In this document: in pieces, positions 34,929 through 42,805 of the stretch | Numbering within the stretch: position 1 is the stretch's first letter | How the letters are laid out: every line of letters starts with the position of its first letter | From: JBBRWO01 sp964388455 | GTDB taxonomy: Bacteria > Actinomycetota > Coriobacteriia > Anaerosomatales > JAAXUF01 | NCBI GenBank assembly: GCA_964388455.1 | Contig: CAYMAN010000008.1 | Span: 1-64,000 of the forward strand | Direction: 5' to 3' | Length of the DNA stretch: 64,000 nt | Translations under genes and position numbers: made by a program | The notes under the pieces: model-generated | The model's database searches: none | The model's input: only the letters and a program-made list of their open reading frames with translations | Told to the model about the DNA's origin: nothing

Positions 34929-35939
34929 ATGTTGAACGGTAGATCGATTCTCGTCACGGGTGGCACCGGGTCATTTGGTAAGAAGTTCATCGCCACGATC
35001 CTCGAGCGCTACCCGGAGGTCGAGCGAATCGTCGTGTACTCGCGCGATGAACTCAAGCAGTACGAGATGTCGCAGTGGCTGAGCCCCGAGCGCTACCCGC
35101 AGCTGCGGTTCTTCATCGGCGACGTGCGCGACAAGGATCGCCTGTCGCGCGCTATGGAGGGCATCGACACCGTCATCCACGCAGCCGCGCTCAAGCACGT
35201 GCCAGTCTGCGAGTACAACCCGTTCGAGGCCGTGAAGACCAACATCATCGGCGCCCAGAACGTCATCGAGGCGGCGATCGATCGCGGCATCACGCGTGTG
35301 GTCGCACTCTCGACCGACAAGGCCGCCGCTCCGATCAACCTCTACGGCGCCACCAAGCTCGCCTCGGACAAGATGTTCGTCGCGGCCAACAACTTCAGGG
35401 GCGCGCGCGACATCCGCTTCTCGGTTGTGCGCTACGGCAACGTCATGGGTTCGCGTGGCAGCGTCATCCCGTTCTTCCTCGATAAGCGCGCAAGCGGCGT
35501 CCTGCCGATCACCGACCCTCAGATGACGCGCTTCAACATCTCGCTCGAGGACGGCGTCGAGCTGGTGCTGCACGCACTGGAGAACATGTGGGGCGGAGAG
35601 ATCTACGTCCCCAAGATTCCCAGCTATCGCATCACCGACGTCGCCGAGGCGGTCGCGCCCGAGTGCCGCACAGAGATCGTGGGCATCCGCCCCGGCGAGA
35701 AGCTCCACGAGGAGATGATCACCGAGACCGACGCGATCATGACCGTCGAGATGGCCGACAAGTTCGTGATCCTGCCGTCTATACCGCTGTGGGACGTCGA
35801 TGAGTTCTGCGCCGCGTTCTCGGCGAGCAGGTGTGCGCCGGGCTTCCGGTACAACTCGGGCTCGAACACCGAGTGGCTGGGCGTCGAGGAGCTGCGTGAT
35901 CTGATCCGCGAGCACGTCGATCCCGCGTTCGAGGCGTAG
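34929..35939 (+). CDS. pseB: UDP-N-acetylglucosamine 4,6-dehydratase (inverting), PseB
   Basis: First enzyme of pseudaminic acid synthesis: 4,6-dehydration and C5 epimerisation of UDP-GlcNAc. Extended SDR of 336 residues; the NADP motif is LVTGGTGSFGKKF, followed by YSRDELKQYEM, which is highly characteristic of PseB. The catalytic lysine is in NLYGATKLASDKMF, with the usual YxxxK spacing. ATG 34929 has GACGGAG upstream; earlier in-frame codons are unconserved. The next gene begins 7 nt after its stop, and pseC, G, H, I and a cytidylyltransferase follow in order. Confidence 0.95.
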   Translation: MLNGRSILVTGGTGSFGKKFIATILERYPEVERIVVYSRDELKQYEMSQWLSPERYPQLRFFIGDVRDKDRLSRAMEGIDTVIHAAALKHVPVCEYNPFEAVKTNIIGAQNVIEAAIDRGITRVVALSTDKAAAPINLYGATKLASDKMFVAANNFRGARDIRFSVVRYGNVMGSRGSVIPFFLDKRASGVLPITDPQMTRFNISLEDGVELVLHALENMWGGEIYVPKIPSYRITDVAEAVAPECRTEIVGIRPGEKLHEEMITETDAIMTVEMADKFVILPSIPLWDVDEFCAAFSASRCAPGFRYNSGSNTEWLGVEELRDLIREHVDPAFEA

Positions 35940-35946
35940 GCGCATC

Positions 35947-37110
35947 GTGATTCCTTACGGCAGACAGTCGGTTTCGCAGGCCGACATCGATGCGGTTGTC
36001 GAGGTCTTAGGGAGCGACTTCCTCACGCAGGGGCCCGCGGTGGAGCGCTTCGAGACCGCGCTGGCTTCGTACTGCGGCGCGAAGCATGCGGTGGCCGTGT
36101 CCAACGGCACTGCGGCGCTGCATCTGGCGATGCTCGCGCTGGGGGTCGGGGAGGCCTCGCTGGTCTGGACGTCGCCCAACTCCTTCGTGGCATCGGCCAA
36201 CTGCGCTCGCTACTGCGGCGCGGACGTCGACTTCGTGGATATCGATCCCGACACCTTCAACATGGACGTCTCCGCGCTGGCGGCCAAACTCGCGTGCGCC
36301 GAGTCGGCCGGACGGCTGCCCGACGTCGTGATCCCGGTCCACCACTCCGGGCTACCGTGCGACATGACCGGCATCGCCGCGCTCGCCGAGCGCTACGGCT
36401 TCGCGGTCGTCGAGGACGCCTGCCACGCGCTCGGCGGCAGTTACGACGCCGAGAAGGTCGGCGCGTGCACCCACTCGGCGATGACCGTGTTCAGCTTCCA
36501 CCCCGTCAAGACGCTCACCACGGGCGAGGGTGGCGCGGTTCTCACGAACGACGACGCGCTCGCTGTCCGAGTCGCGCTGCTGCGCTCGCACGGCATCACG
36601 CGCGACCCGGCGATGATGGCCGTGCCGGAGACGGCGATGGCTCCCGCGTCCACGACGCCCTGGCACTACGAGATGGTCGAGCTGGGCTTCAACTACCGCA
36701 TCACCGACATCCAGTGCGCGCTCGGAGCCAGCCAGCTCACGCGCCTCGACGAGTGGATCGCGCGACGCGGTGAACTCGCGGCGCGCTACGACCGGCTGCT
36801 CGCCGACCTTCCCGTGCGCGGGCAGCTCGACCCGACCGGACGTGTCTCGGCGCGTCACCTGTACGTGGTGCGCGTGTCGGCCGACCGCCGCGACGAGGTC
36901 GGTCGAGCCATGCGCGACGCGGGAGTGCTCGTGAACCTGCACTACGCTCCCATCCATCTCCAGCCCTACTACCGGGCCCTCGGGTTCAAGCCGGGCGATT
37001 TTCCGCACGCCGAGCTCTACAGCCGAGAAGCACTGACGCTGCCGCTCTACCCGGCGATGAGTGAGGCCGACGTCGATACGGTCGTGGACCTGCTCGCGAG
37101 CCTGGTATGA
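35947..37110 (+). CDS. pseC: UDP-4-keto-6-deoxy-L-AltNAc 4-aminotransferase, PseC
   Basis: PLP-dependent DegT/DnrJ/EryC1 aminotransferase, 387 residues, that puts the amino group on C4 in the second step of pseudaminic acid synthesis. Signatures: IPYGRQSVSQADIDAV at the N terminus (typical of PseC), VSNGTAALHLAM, VEDACHALGGSY and FSFHPVKTLTTGEGG with the PLP lysine. The start is GTG 35947. The last four bases overlap the next gene (ATGA). Confidence 0.94.
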   Translation: MIPYGRQSVSQADIDAVVEVLGSDFLTQGPAVERFETALASYCGAKHAVAVSNGTAALHLAMLALGVGEASLVWTSPNSFVASANCARYCGADVDFVDIDPDTFNMDVSALAAKLACAESAGRLPDVVIPVHHSGLPCDMTGIAALAERYGFAVVEDACHALGGSYDAEKVGACTHSAMTVFSFHPVKTLTTGEGGAVLTNDDALAVRVALLRSHGITRDPAMMAVPETAMAPASTTPWHYEMVELGFNYRITDIQCALGASQLTRLDEWIARRGELAARYDRLLADLPVRGQLDPTGRVSARHLYVVRVSADRRDEVGRAMRDAGVLVNLHYAPIHLQPYYRALGFKPGDFPHAELYSREALTLPLYPAMSEADVDTVVDLLASLV

Positions 37111-38159
37111 CGCTGCAGTCGACGTCGGTGCTGATACGGGTCGATGCATCGGCGGAAGTCGGCATGGGGCATCTCGGCCGCTGTCTGACACTGGCTGACG
37201 CGCTGCGGTCGGGAGGTGCCCGCGTCGCCTTCGCGTGCGGCGGTGACATCGGGTTGTGCCGATCGGCCGTCGCACTCCGCGGCTTCGAACTTGTGGCGGA
37301 GATGGCTTCGCCCGAGGACGTGCGGCAGTTGATCGACGTCATCGGCGAGCCTCTCGGGTACGACACGGTCGTGGTCGACCACTATGAGCTCGATGTCGAG
37401 TGGGAGCGTGAGCTCGCGCGCGCGGGCGTGACGATCGCGGTCATAGACGATCTCGCTCGGGCGCATGAATCCGCGATCCTGCTCGACCAGAACCTGTACG
37501 CTGGCGCCGAGCACCGTTATCACGGCAAGGTGCCGGGAGACTGCAAGCTGCTGCTCGGGCCCCGCTACGCGTTGCTGCGACCCGAGTTCGAGCTCGCGAG
37601 CCGCAACATCCAACCGCGCACCGGCGAGGTGTACTCAGTGCTCGTTTCCTATGGCGGAAGCGATCCGACCAATGAGACGGCCAAGGCGATTACGGCGCTT
37701 ATCGGCATACCGGGCATCGAGCGTATCGATGTCGTGATCGGCCCTGCCATGCGTGACGCCGAGACCCTCCGTGGCATGGCCGGCGACGATCCGCGGTTCA
37801 CGTTCCACATCGCACCGGACAACATGGCCGAGCTCATGGCCGCGGCGGATGTGGCGCTGGGAGCGGGCGGATCGACCAACTGGGAGCGGTGTATCCTCGG
37901 ACTGCCCTCACTGGTCACCACCGTGGCGCTCAATCAGGTCGAAGTCGCCGAGGAGCTCGCTTCTTGCGGTGCGATCCGCCTTCTGGGCGCCGCCGAGATG
38001 GTAGACGAGGATGACGTGCTGGTGGCTGTTCGCGGGCTGGTCGCAGACCCGGATTCGGTTCGAGAGATGAGCGTGGCCGCGCGTGCGCTGATGGCGGATC
38101 ACGTGGGAGTGCAACGAGTTGCTCGAGAGATTCTGGAGGCAGGAAATGCCGAGTCGTGA
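37107..38159 (+). CDS. pseG: UDP-2,4-diacetamido-2,4,6-trideoxy-beta-L-altropyranose hydrolase, PseG
   Basis: GT-B-fold enzyme that removes UDP from the sugar, giving free 2,4-diacetamido-altrose. 350 residues. The N-terminal IRVDASAEVGMGHLGRCLTLAD contains the glycine-rich loop and the catalytic histidine (GMGH) of PseG. VSYGGSDPTNET and LGAGGSTNWERC in the C-terminal half bind UDP. It overlaps pseC by ATGA and overlaps pseH by 14 nt. It acts after PseH although its gene comes first. Confidence 0.93.
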   Translation: MTLQSTSVLIRVDASAEVGMGHLGRCLTLADALRSGGARVAFACGGDIGLCRSAVALRGFELVAEMASPEDVRQLIDVIGEPLGYDTVVVDHYELDVEWERELARAGVTIAVIDDLARAHESAILLDQNLYAGAEHRYHGKVPGDCKLLLGPRYALLRPEFELASRNIQPRTGEVYSVLVSYGGSDPTNETAKAITALIGIPGIERIDVVIGPAMRDAETLRGMAGDDPRFTFHIAPDNMAELMAAADVALGAGGSTNWERCILGLPSLVTTVALNQVEVAEELASCGAIRLLGAAEMVDEDDVLVAVRGLVADPDSVREMSVAARALMADHVGVQRVAREILEAGNAES

Positions 38160-38697
38160 AGCATATGAGATGAGGCCCATGACGTCGGGAGACCTAGCGA
38201 TGGTCCGCGAGTGGCGAAACTCCGACAGCGTGCGGCCGTACATGTACACCACACACGAGATCACGCAGGCCGAACATGAGGCGTGGTGGGCGCGCGCGTC
38301 GGTCGATCCGCGATCGAGGCACTATGTGTTCTGCGTCAACGACGTGCCCGTGGGAGTGGTCAACATCGTCGAGATCGACGAGTACAACGGCACCGCCTCG
38401 TGGGGCTACTACATCGGCGCCGAGAACGCACCGCCGGGGACCGGTTCTGCAATGGAGTACATCGCGCTCGACATGGTCTTTGGCGAACTGGGTATCCGGA
38501 AGCTCGTGTGTGAGGTGTTCGCGTTCAACAAGCGGCCGCTCAAGATGCATGCTCGCTTCGGGTTCGTGCAAGAGGGCGTGCGCCGTGCTCACAAGAAGCA
38601 CGAGGATGCGTACGAAGACGTCATTGAGCTCGGTGTGTTCGCCGAGGAGTGGGCCCAGGTCAGAGACGGTCTCACACCCGTCGTATTCAGGGGGTAG
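38146..38697 (+). CDS. pseH: UDP-4-amino-4,6-dideoxy-L-AltNAc N-acetyltransferase, PseH
   Basis: GNAT-fold acetyltransferase of 183 residues that acetylates the 4-amino group before hydrolysis by PseG. MRPMTSGDLAMVREWRNSDSV at the N terminus, with the E-W-R-N signature, and the ALDMVFGELGIRKLVCEVF segment are typical. ATG 38146 is inside the end of pseG with GGAGGCAGG directly upstream. The gene ends 4 nt before the start of pseI. Confidence 0.92.
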   Translation: MPSREAYEMRPMTSGDLAMVREWRNSDSVRPYMYTTHEITQAEHEAWWARASVDPRSRHYVFCVNDVPVGVVNIVEIDEYNGTASWGYYIGAENAPPGTGSAMEYIALDMVFGELGIRKLVCEVFAFNKRPLKMHARFGFVQEGVRRAHKKHEDAYEDVIELGVFAEEWAQVRDGLTPVVFRG

Positions 38698-38701
38698 AAC
38701 C

Positions 38702-39754
38702 GTGCGCGACGTCATTATCGCCGGCCGAGCCATCGGCCCGAGCCACCCACCCTTCGTCATCGCCGAGATGAGCGGCAACCACAACCATTCGCTTGAGCGC
38801 GCTCTCGAGATCGTCGACGCCGCTGCCGATGCCGGCGCGCACGCGATCAAACTGCAGACCTATACCGCCGACACGATCACGCTCGACACCGACGCGCCGG
38901 GTTTCACCATCGACGACCCCGGCAGCCTCTGGAACGGTCGACGGCTGCACGAGCTCTATGACGACGCCCACACGCCATGGGAGTGGCATCAGGCGATCTT
39001 CGCGCGCGGCGCCGAGCGTGGGCTGATCGTGTTCTCGACGCCGTTCGACGACACCGCCGTGGACTTCCTCGAGGACCTGGACGCGCCGTGCCACAAGATC
39101 GCCTCGTTCGAGAACATCGACCTGCCGCTCATCCGCCGGATCGCGCGCACCGGCAAGCCAATCATCATGTCGACCGGTATGGCGAGCGAGGCCGAGATCG
39201 CGGAGGCGGTCGATACCATCCGCGCCGAGGGCAACGAGCAGATCGTGCTGCTCAAGTGCACGAGCACGTATCCCGCGCGCCCCGTCGACACCAACCTGCG
39301 AACGATCCCCGACCTGCGCGAGCGCTTCGGGTGCCAGGTCGGCCTCTCGGACCACACGCTGGGCACGGCTGTCAGCGTCGCCTCGGTGGCGCTCGGCGCG
39401 ACCGTCATCGAGAAGCACTTCACGCTCTCGCGTTCCGACGGGGGAGTCGACTCCGCATTCTCGCTCGAACCCGCCGAGTTCACCACGCTCGTGTCGGACT
39501 CGCTCATTGCATGGGAGGCGCTCGGCGAGGTCGCTTACGGCCCCACCGAGAAGGAGCGCGCGTCGCTGCAGTTCCGCCGCTCGCTCTACATCGCCGAGGA
39601 CATCGCGGCGGGCGAGGAGCTGACCGCGCGCAACGTGCGCAGCGTCCGGCCGGGGATGGGCCTGCCGCCAAGGCACTACGACGAGGTTCTCGGCAGGCGC
39701 GCTGCGAAGGACCTGGCCAAGGGGACGCCGCTGTCATGGGACGTGCTGGCGTGA
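38702..39754 (+). CDS. pseI: Pseudaminic acid synthase, PseI
   Basis: Condenses the free diacetamido-altrose with phosphoenolpyruvate to make pseudaminic acid. NeuB family, 350 residues: TIM-barrel domain (about 1-270) with FVIAEMSGNHNHSLERAL at the N terminus, HAIKLQTYTADTITLD, LLKCTSTYPA and GLSDHTLGTAVSVA, plus a C-terminal antifreeze-like SAF domain (about 285-345). The motif EMSGNHN is the PseI form, where NeuB has EIG-NHNG, so PseI is preferred over sialic or legionaminic acid synthase. The start is GTG 38702 after AGGGGGT. Its stop overlaps the next start as GTGA. Confidence 0.94.
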   Translation: MRDVIIAGRAIGPSHPPFVIAEMSGNHNHSLERALEIVDAAADAGAHAIKLQTYTADTITLDTDAPGFTIDDPGSLWNGRRLHELYDDAHTPWEWHQAIFARGAERGLIVFSTPFDDTAVDFLEDLDAPCHKIASFENIDLPLIRRIARTGKPIIMSTGMASEAEIAEAVDTIRAEGNEQIVLLKCTSTYPARPVDTNLRTIPDLRERFGCQVGLSDHTLGTAVSVASVALGATVIEKHFTLSRSDGGVDSAFSLEPAEFTTLVSDSLIAWEALGEVAYGPTEKERASLQFRRSLYIAEDIAAGEELTARNVRSVRPGMGLPPRHYDEVLGRRAAKDLAKGTPLSWDVLA

Positions 39755-40503
39755 GCGGGTCGGGTCGTGTCGTGGTCATCGCGCAGGCCCGCATGGGCTC
39801 GACGCGACTGCCCGGCAAGGGGCTGGTGGACCTGGCCGGCAAGCCGCTGGTGGAGCGTGTTCTCGAGCGCGCCGCGCGATCCACACTCGCCGATGAGGTC
39901 GTGCTCGCGACCACGGACCTACCGGCCGACGACGAACTGGCGGCATGCGTCGACGCACTCGGCTTCCGAGTGGTCCGCGGTAGCTCCGAGGATGTGCTCG
40001 CCCGTTACGCCCGTGCCGCCGAGGAGTCCGATGCCGACGTGATCGTGCGCATCACCTGTGACTGCCCGTTTGTGGAGCCGTGGCTGATCGATCGAGCCGT
40101 GACCGCAGTCGCAGACGACGGATTCGATTACGCAACCAACACGCTGGTCCGCACCTATCCGATAGGTCTTGATGTCGAGGCGCTCACCCGCCCTGCGCTG
40201 GGCCAGGCAGATGCCGAGGCTCACGAGCCGCACGAGCGCGAGCACGTCACGCCGTTCATCTATCAGCACCCGACTCGCTTTCGGTTGAGTAACCTCACGG
40301 CGCCCGGGTGGGCGACGTATCCGGAATGGCGGTTGACCGTCGATACCGCTGAGGATCTGGAGCTGGCGCGCATGCTCTACGCCGGGCTGCCGGACCGGTT
40401 CACGCTCGCGGAAACCGTCGATCTGGTGCTGCGGGACCCCTCGGTTCTCGAAACGAATAGCCGCGTTCCCCATAAGCATGTTGCCAAGCCGGAGACCTGG
40501 TGA
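39751..40503 (+). CDS. SpsF-type cytidylyltransferase, probable CMP-pseudaminic acid synthetase
   Basis: Nucleotidyltransferase of 250 residues with the CTP_transf_3/SpsF signature IAQARMGSTRLPGKGL at the N terminus and VIVRITCDCPFVEPWLID in the middle. It stands where pseF would be and overlaps pseI by GTGA, so its most likely job is coupling CMP to pseudaminic acid. It belongs to the SpsF-like branch (as in Bacillus spore-coat genes) rather than the classical PseF/NeuA branch, so the activity is inferred from context. The last gene of the pse operon: 118 nt follow before the next gene, with a new promoter. Confidence 0.82.
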   Translation: MSGSGRVVVIAQARMGSTRLPGKGLVDLAGKPLVERVLERAARSTLADEVVLATTDLPADDELAACVDALGFRVVRGSSEDVLARYARAAEESDADVIVRITCDCPFVEPWLIDRAVTAVADDGFDYATNTLVRTYPIGLDVEALTRPALGQADAEAHEPHEREHVTPFIYQHPTRFRLSNLTAPGWATYPEWRLTVDTAEDLELARMLYAGLPDRFTLAETVDLVLRDPSVLETNSRVPHKHVAKPETW

Positions 40504-40530
40504 CGCGAGAGTGGCGCGAGTCTTGCGTGG

Positions 40531-40536
40531 TATCAT
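40531..40536 (+). promoter_or_regulatory. Candidate -10 element (TATCAT) of the SpoIID-like gene
   Basis: TATCAT preceded by GG, 86 nt before the GTG at 40622. The leader can form a stem from GAACC (40549-40553) and GGTTC (40577-40581). I looked for the ydaO (c-di-AMP) riboswitch often found before wall-hydrolase genes in actinobacteria and did not find its conserved blocks. Confidence 0.45.
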
Positions 40537-40621
40537 CTGGACTGTGAGGAACCCGCGCGGACCGCGCTGATTCGCAGGTTCGGTCGCAGCCGCAGCACAC
40601 GTCGCAGATGGGAGCTTCCTC

Positions 40622-42760
40622 GTGAACACTACACACCTCGGCATGCACCGAGTGGCAGCATGGGCGGCAGTCGTCGTCACGGCAGCGGCCGTGCTCATGA
40701 CCCCCTCGATCGCACACGCAGACGTCACCTACACCATCACCGGTGGCGGTTGGGGTCACGGCATCGGCCTTTCGCAGTGGGGCGCTCAGGGCTACGCGAA
40801 GCAAGGCTGGTCCTACGCCGACATCGTCCGTTGGTACTACGGTGCCGACAAGGACGGATCGAGCAGCGGGGTGCAGGTACCTACGCTCGCGTCGCTCGGC
40901 AAGAACGCCAATCCGTACGTCAACGTCGACCTAGATAAGTCCAAGGCCACGCGGAAGTCGTGGACGCTGCGTGGATGGCAGTCGCGACTCAAGGTCAGCG
41001 ACAACGCGGGTACTACACCGATCTATCTCGCCAAGAACAGCTACAACAAGTTCACCGTCTCCGGCGGCAAGGTGAAGGTGGGGACGTCGACGTTCTCGGG
41101 AACGGTCACCATCCAGTCCGTTGACGCGGCTTCCTCGGGCAATCTTGTCGTCGTCAAGGACAACAGCGGACCTCCGCTGCACAAGAACTATCCAAACGGC
41201 TACTCGTATCTGCGCTATCGCGGCGTGATTCGGTTGACCGTCGTGGGTGACAAGCTTCGCTGCGTGAACCGTCTGCGGATGGAGCAGTATCTGTACGGCG
41301 TCGTGCCCCGTGAGAGTCCATCGTCGTTTGATGCAGATGCACTCGGAGCGCAGGCAATAGCGGCCAGGTCGTACGCTTGGGCGAGCAACCCGCCCACAGC
41401 GGGCACTCCGTCGGCGCTCTCCGGCACCCTGTACTGCACGACGAGCAGCCAGGTGTACGGCGGACACTCGCGCCTGGTCGGCGGCAGCGACACCAACATC
41501 GACCCGCATGAGGCCGCGAGCACCAACGCTGCGGTCGACGCGACTGCGGGCAAAATCGTCTACCACGCTCCGACCAAGGTCGTGGTCAAGGCGTTCTTCT
41601 CGTCATCTTCTGGCGGACACACCGCCAACGTCGAGGATGTCTGGGTCACAGGGGACCCCAAGCCGTACTACAAGGGCGTGGCCGATGCCGACCAAGGAAC
41701 CGCCAACTACGCCTGGCCGCCGGTGCAGAAGACAGGGGCGCAGATAGGCGAGGCCCTGCGCGACAAGGACAACGGCTCGAGCAACACCGCTCCGCTCGAC
41801 TACTCCGCCCCGTCGCCCGCGACGGTGAGCTCGGTGTCACTGGAGAAGGCGTCATCAGGTTACGTTCGCTACATGACGGTGAAGTGGTCCAACGGGTCGT
41901 CCTATCGGATACAAGGCACCACGTTCCAGAGTGCACTGGGTCTTAAGTCGAGCAAGTTCAACGTCGCGGTTCCGTCGTTTGGGACGCGTTACGAGCAGAC
42001 CGACACACGCATCGCGTACGTGGACACGTGGTCGACCTACTCCACCGGCAATATGTCGGGTGGTTCGTACCGGTTTGCTTCGCGTGTCGGTCCCACCGCG
42101 ACCATCATGTTCACCGGCACCGGTTTCCGCTGGATCGCGCCGACGGCCGCATCGTACGGTAAGGCCGACGTGTATCTCGACGGCGTGAAGCAGACGACTG
42201 TCTCGCTGTACTCGTCGACCACCAAGTACAAGCAAGAGGTCTGGAGCGTCACGGGTCTGGCGGCGGGTCCCACCCACAAGGTGCAGATCGTTCCGCTCGG
42301 CACGAAGGAGGCTGCGAGCAAGGGCGTCTACGTTGGCATCGATGCCGTTGAGATTGCAGACGGAGGCCTCAGTAGGGCGCCCAAGACTCGTTGGGAACAA
42401 AACGATTCGGCAATCGGCTCGAGAGGCACATGGACCAACAACGTCAACTCGGTCATGTCCAGCGGCAGCTATGCCTGGAGCACATCGCCCACGGCGTGGA
42501 AGCGCCTGTACTTCACCGGTACCGGCGTGAAGTGGATCACCGCGACCAACTCCACGTACGGCAAGGCGTGGGTGTACGTCGACCAGCGCGCCCCCGTGCT
42601 GGTGGATCTGTACTCGGCCAGCGTACAGCCGCGCGTCGCGGTCTACGATTCAGGGACACTGCCGGCCGGCACGCACGCCATCAGAATCGTGCCCGCGGGC
42701 CAGAAGAACGACGCTTCGACCGGCACGTACGTCGGGGTCGATGCGTTCGATGTTCGCTAG
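40622..42760 (+). CDS. Secreted SpoIID/LytB-domain protein with duplicated C-terminal domain
   Basis: 712 residues with a signal peptide (about 1-33, ending AHA). Order: GGGWGHGIGLSQWGAQGYA near residue 41, SpoIID domain (about 90-390) with RLRMEQYLYGVVPRESP and ALGAQAIAARSYAW, then two similar domains (about 455-580 and 585-712), each with R-W/Y-EQ-D, S-G-S-Y, FTGTG-x-x-WI, YGKA and VYVGIDA/TYVGVDA. SpoIID cuts peptidoglycan glycan strands lacking stem peptides; LytB relatives stimulate amidases. Having the GHG motif at the N terminus is an actinobacterial pattern as far as I know. No sporulation genes are present here. The GTG start has GGAG upstream. The paired domains may bind carbohydrate. 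Confidence 0.88.
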   Translation: MNTTHLGMHRVAAWAAVVVTAAAVLMTPSIAHADVTYTITGGGWGHGIGLSQWGAQGYAKQGWSYADIVRWYYGADKDGSSSGVQVPTLASLGKNANPYVNVDLDKSKATRKSWTLRGWQSRLKVSDNAGTTPIYLAKNSYNKFTVSGGKVKVGTSTFSGTVTIQSVDAASSGNLVVVKDNSGPPLHKNYPNGYSYLRYRGVIRLTVVGDKLRCVNRLRMEQYLYGVVPRESPSSFDADALGAQAIAARSYAWASNPPTAGTPSALSGTLYCTTSSQVYGGHSRLVGGSDTNIDPHEAASTNAAVDATAGKIVYHAPTKVVVKAFFSSSSGGHTANVEDVWVTGDPKPYYKGVADADQGTANYAWPPVQKTGAQIGEALRDKDNGSSNTAPLDYSAPSPATVSSVSLEKASSGYVRYMTVKWSNGSSYRIQGTTFQSALGLKSSKFNVAVPSFGTRYEQTDTRIAYVDTWSTYSTGNMSGGSYRFASRVGPTATIMFTGTGFRWIAPTAASYGKADVYLDGVKQTTVSLYSSTTKYKQEVWSVTGLAAGPTHKVQIVPLGTKEAASKGVYVGIDAVEIADGGLSRAPKTRWEQNDSAIGSRGTWTNNVNSVMSSGSYAWSTSPTAWKRLYFTGTGVKWITATNSTYGKAWVYVDQRAPVLVDLYSASVQPRVAVYDSGTLPAGTHAIRIVPAGQKNDASTGTYVGVDAFDVR

Positions 42761-42805
42761 ATCGCTGACCCGCGCCGAGAGGCACCTGTCACCTGAAGGG
42801 ACTTC

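Noticed and set aside
40540..40621. c-di-AMP (ydaO) riboswitch before the SpoIID-like gene
   Set aside because: Too short and without the conserved blocks; only a small stem is visible.
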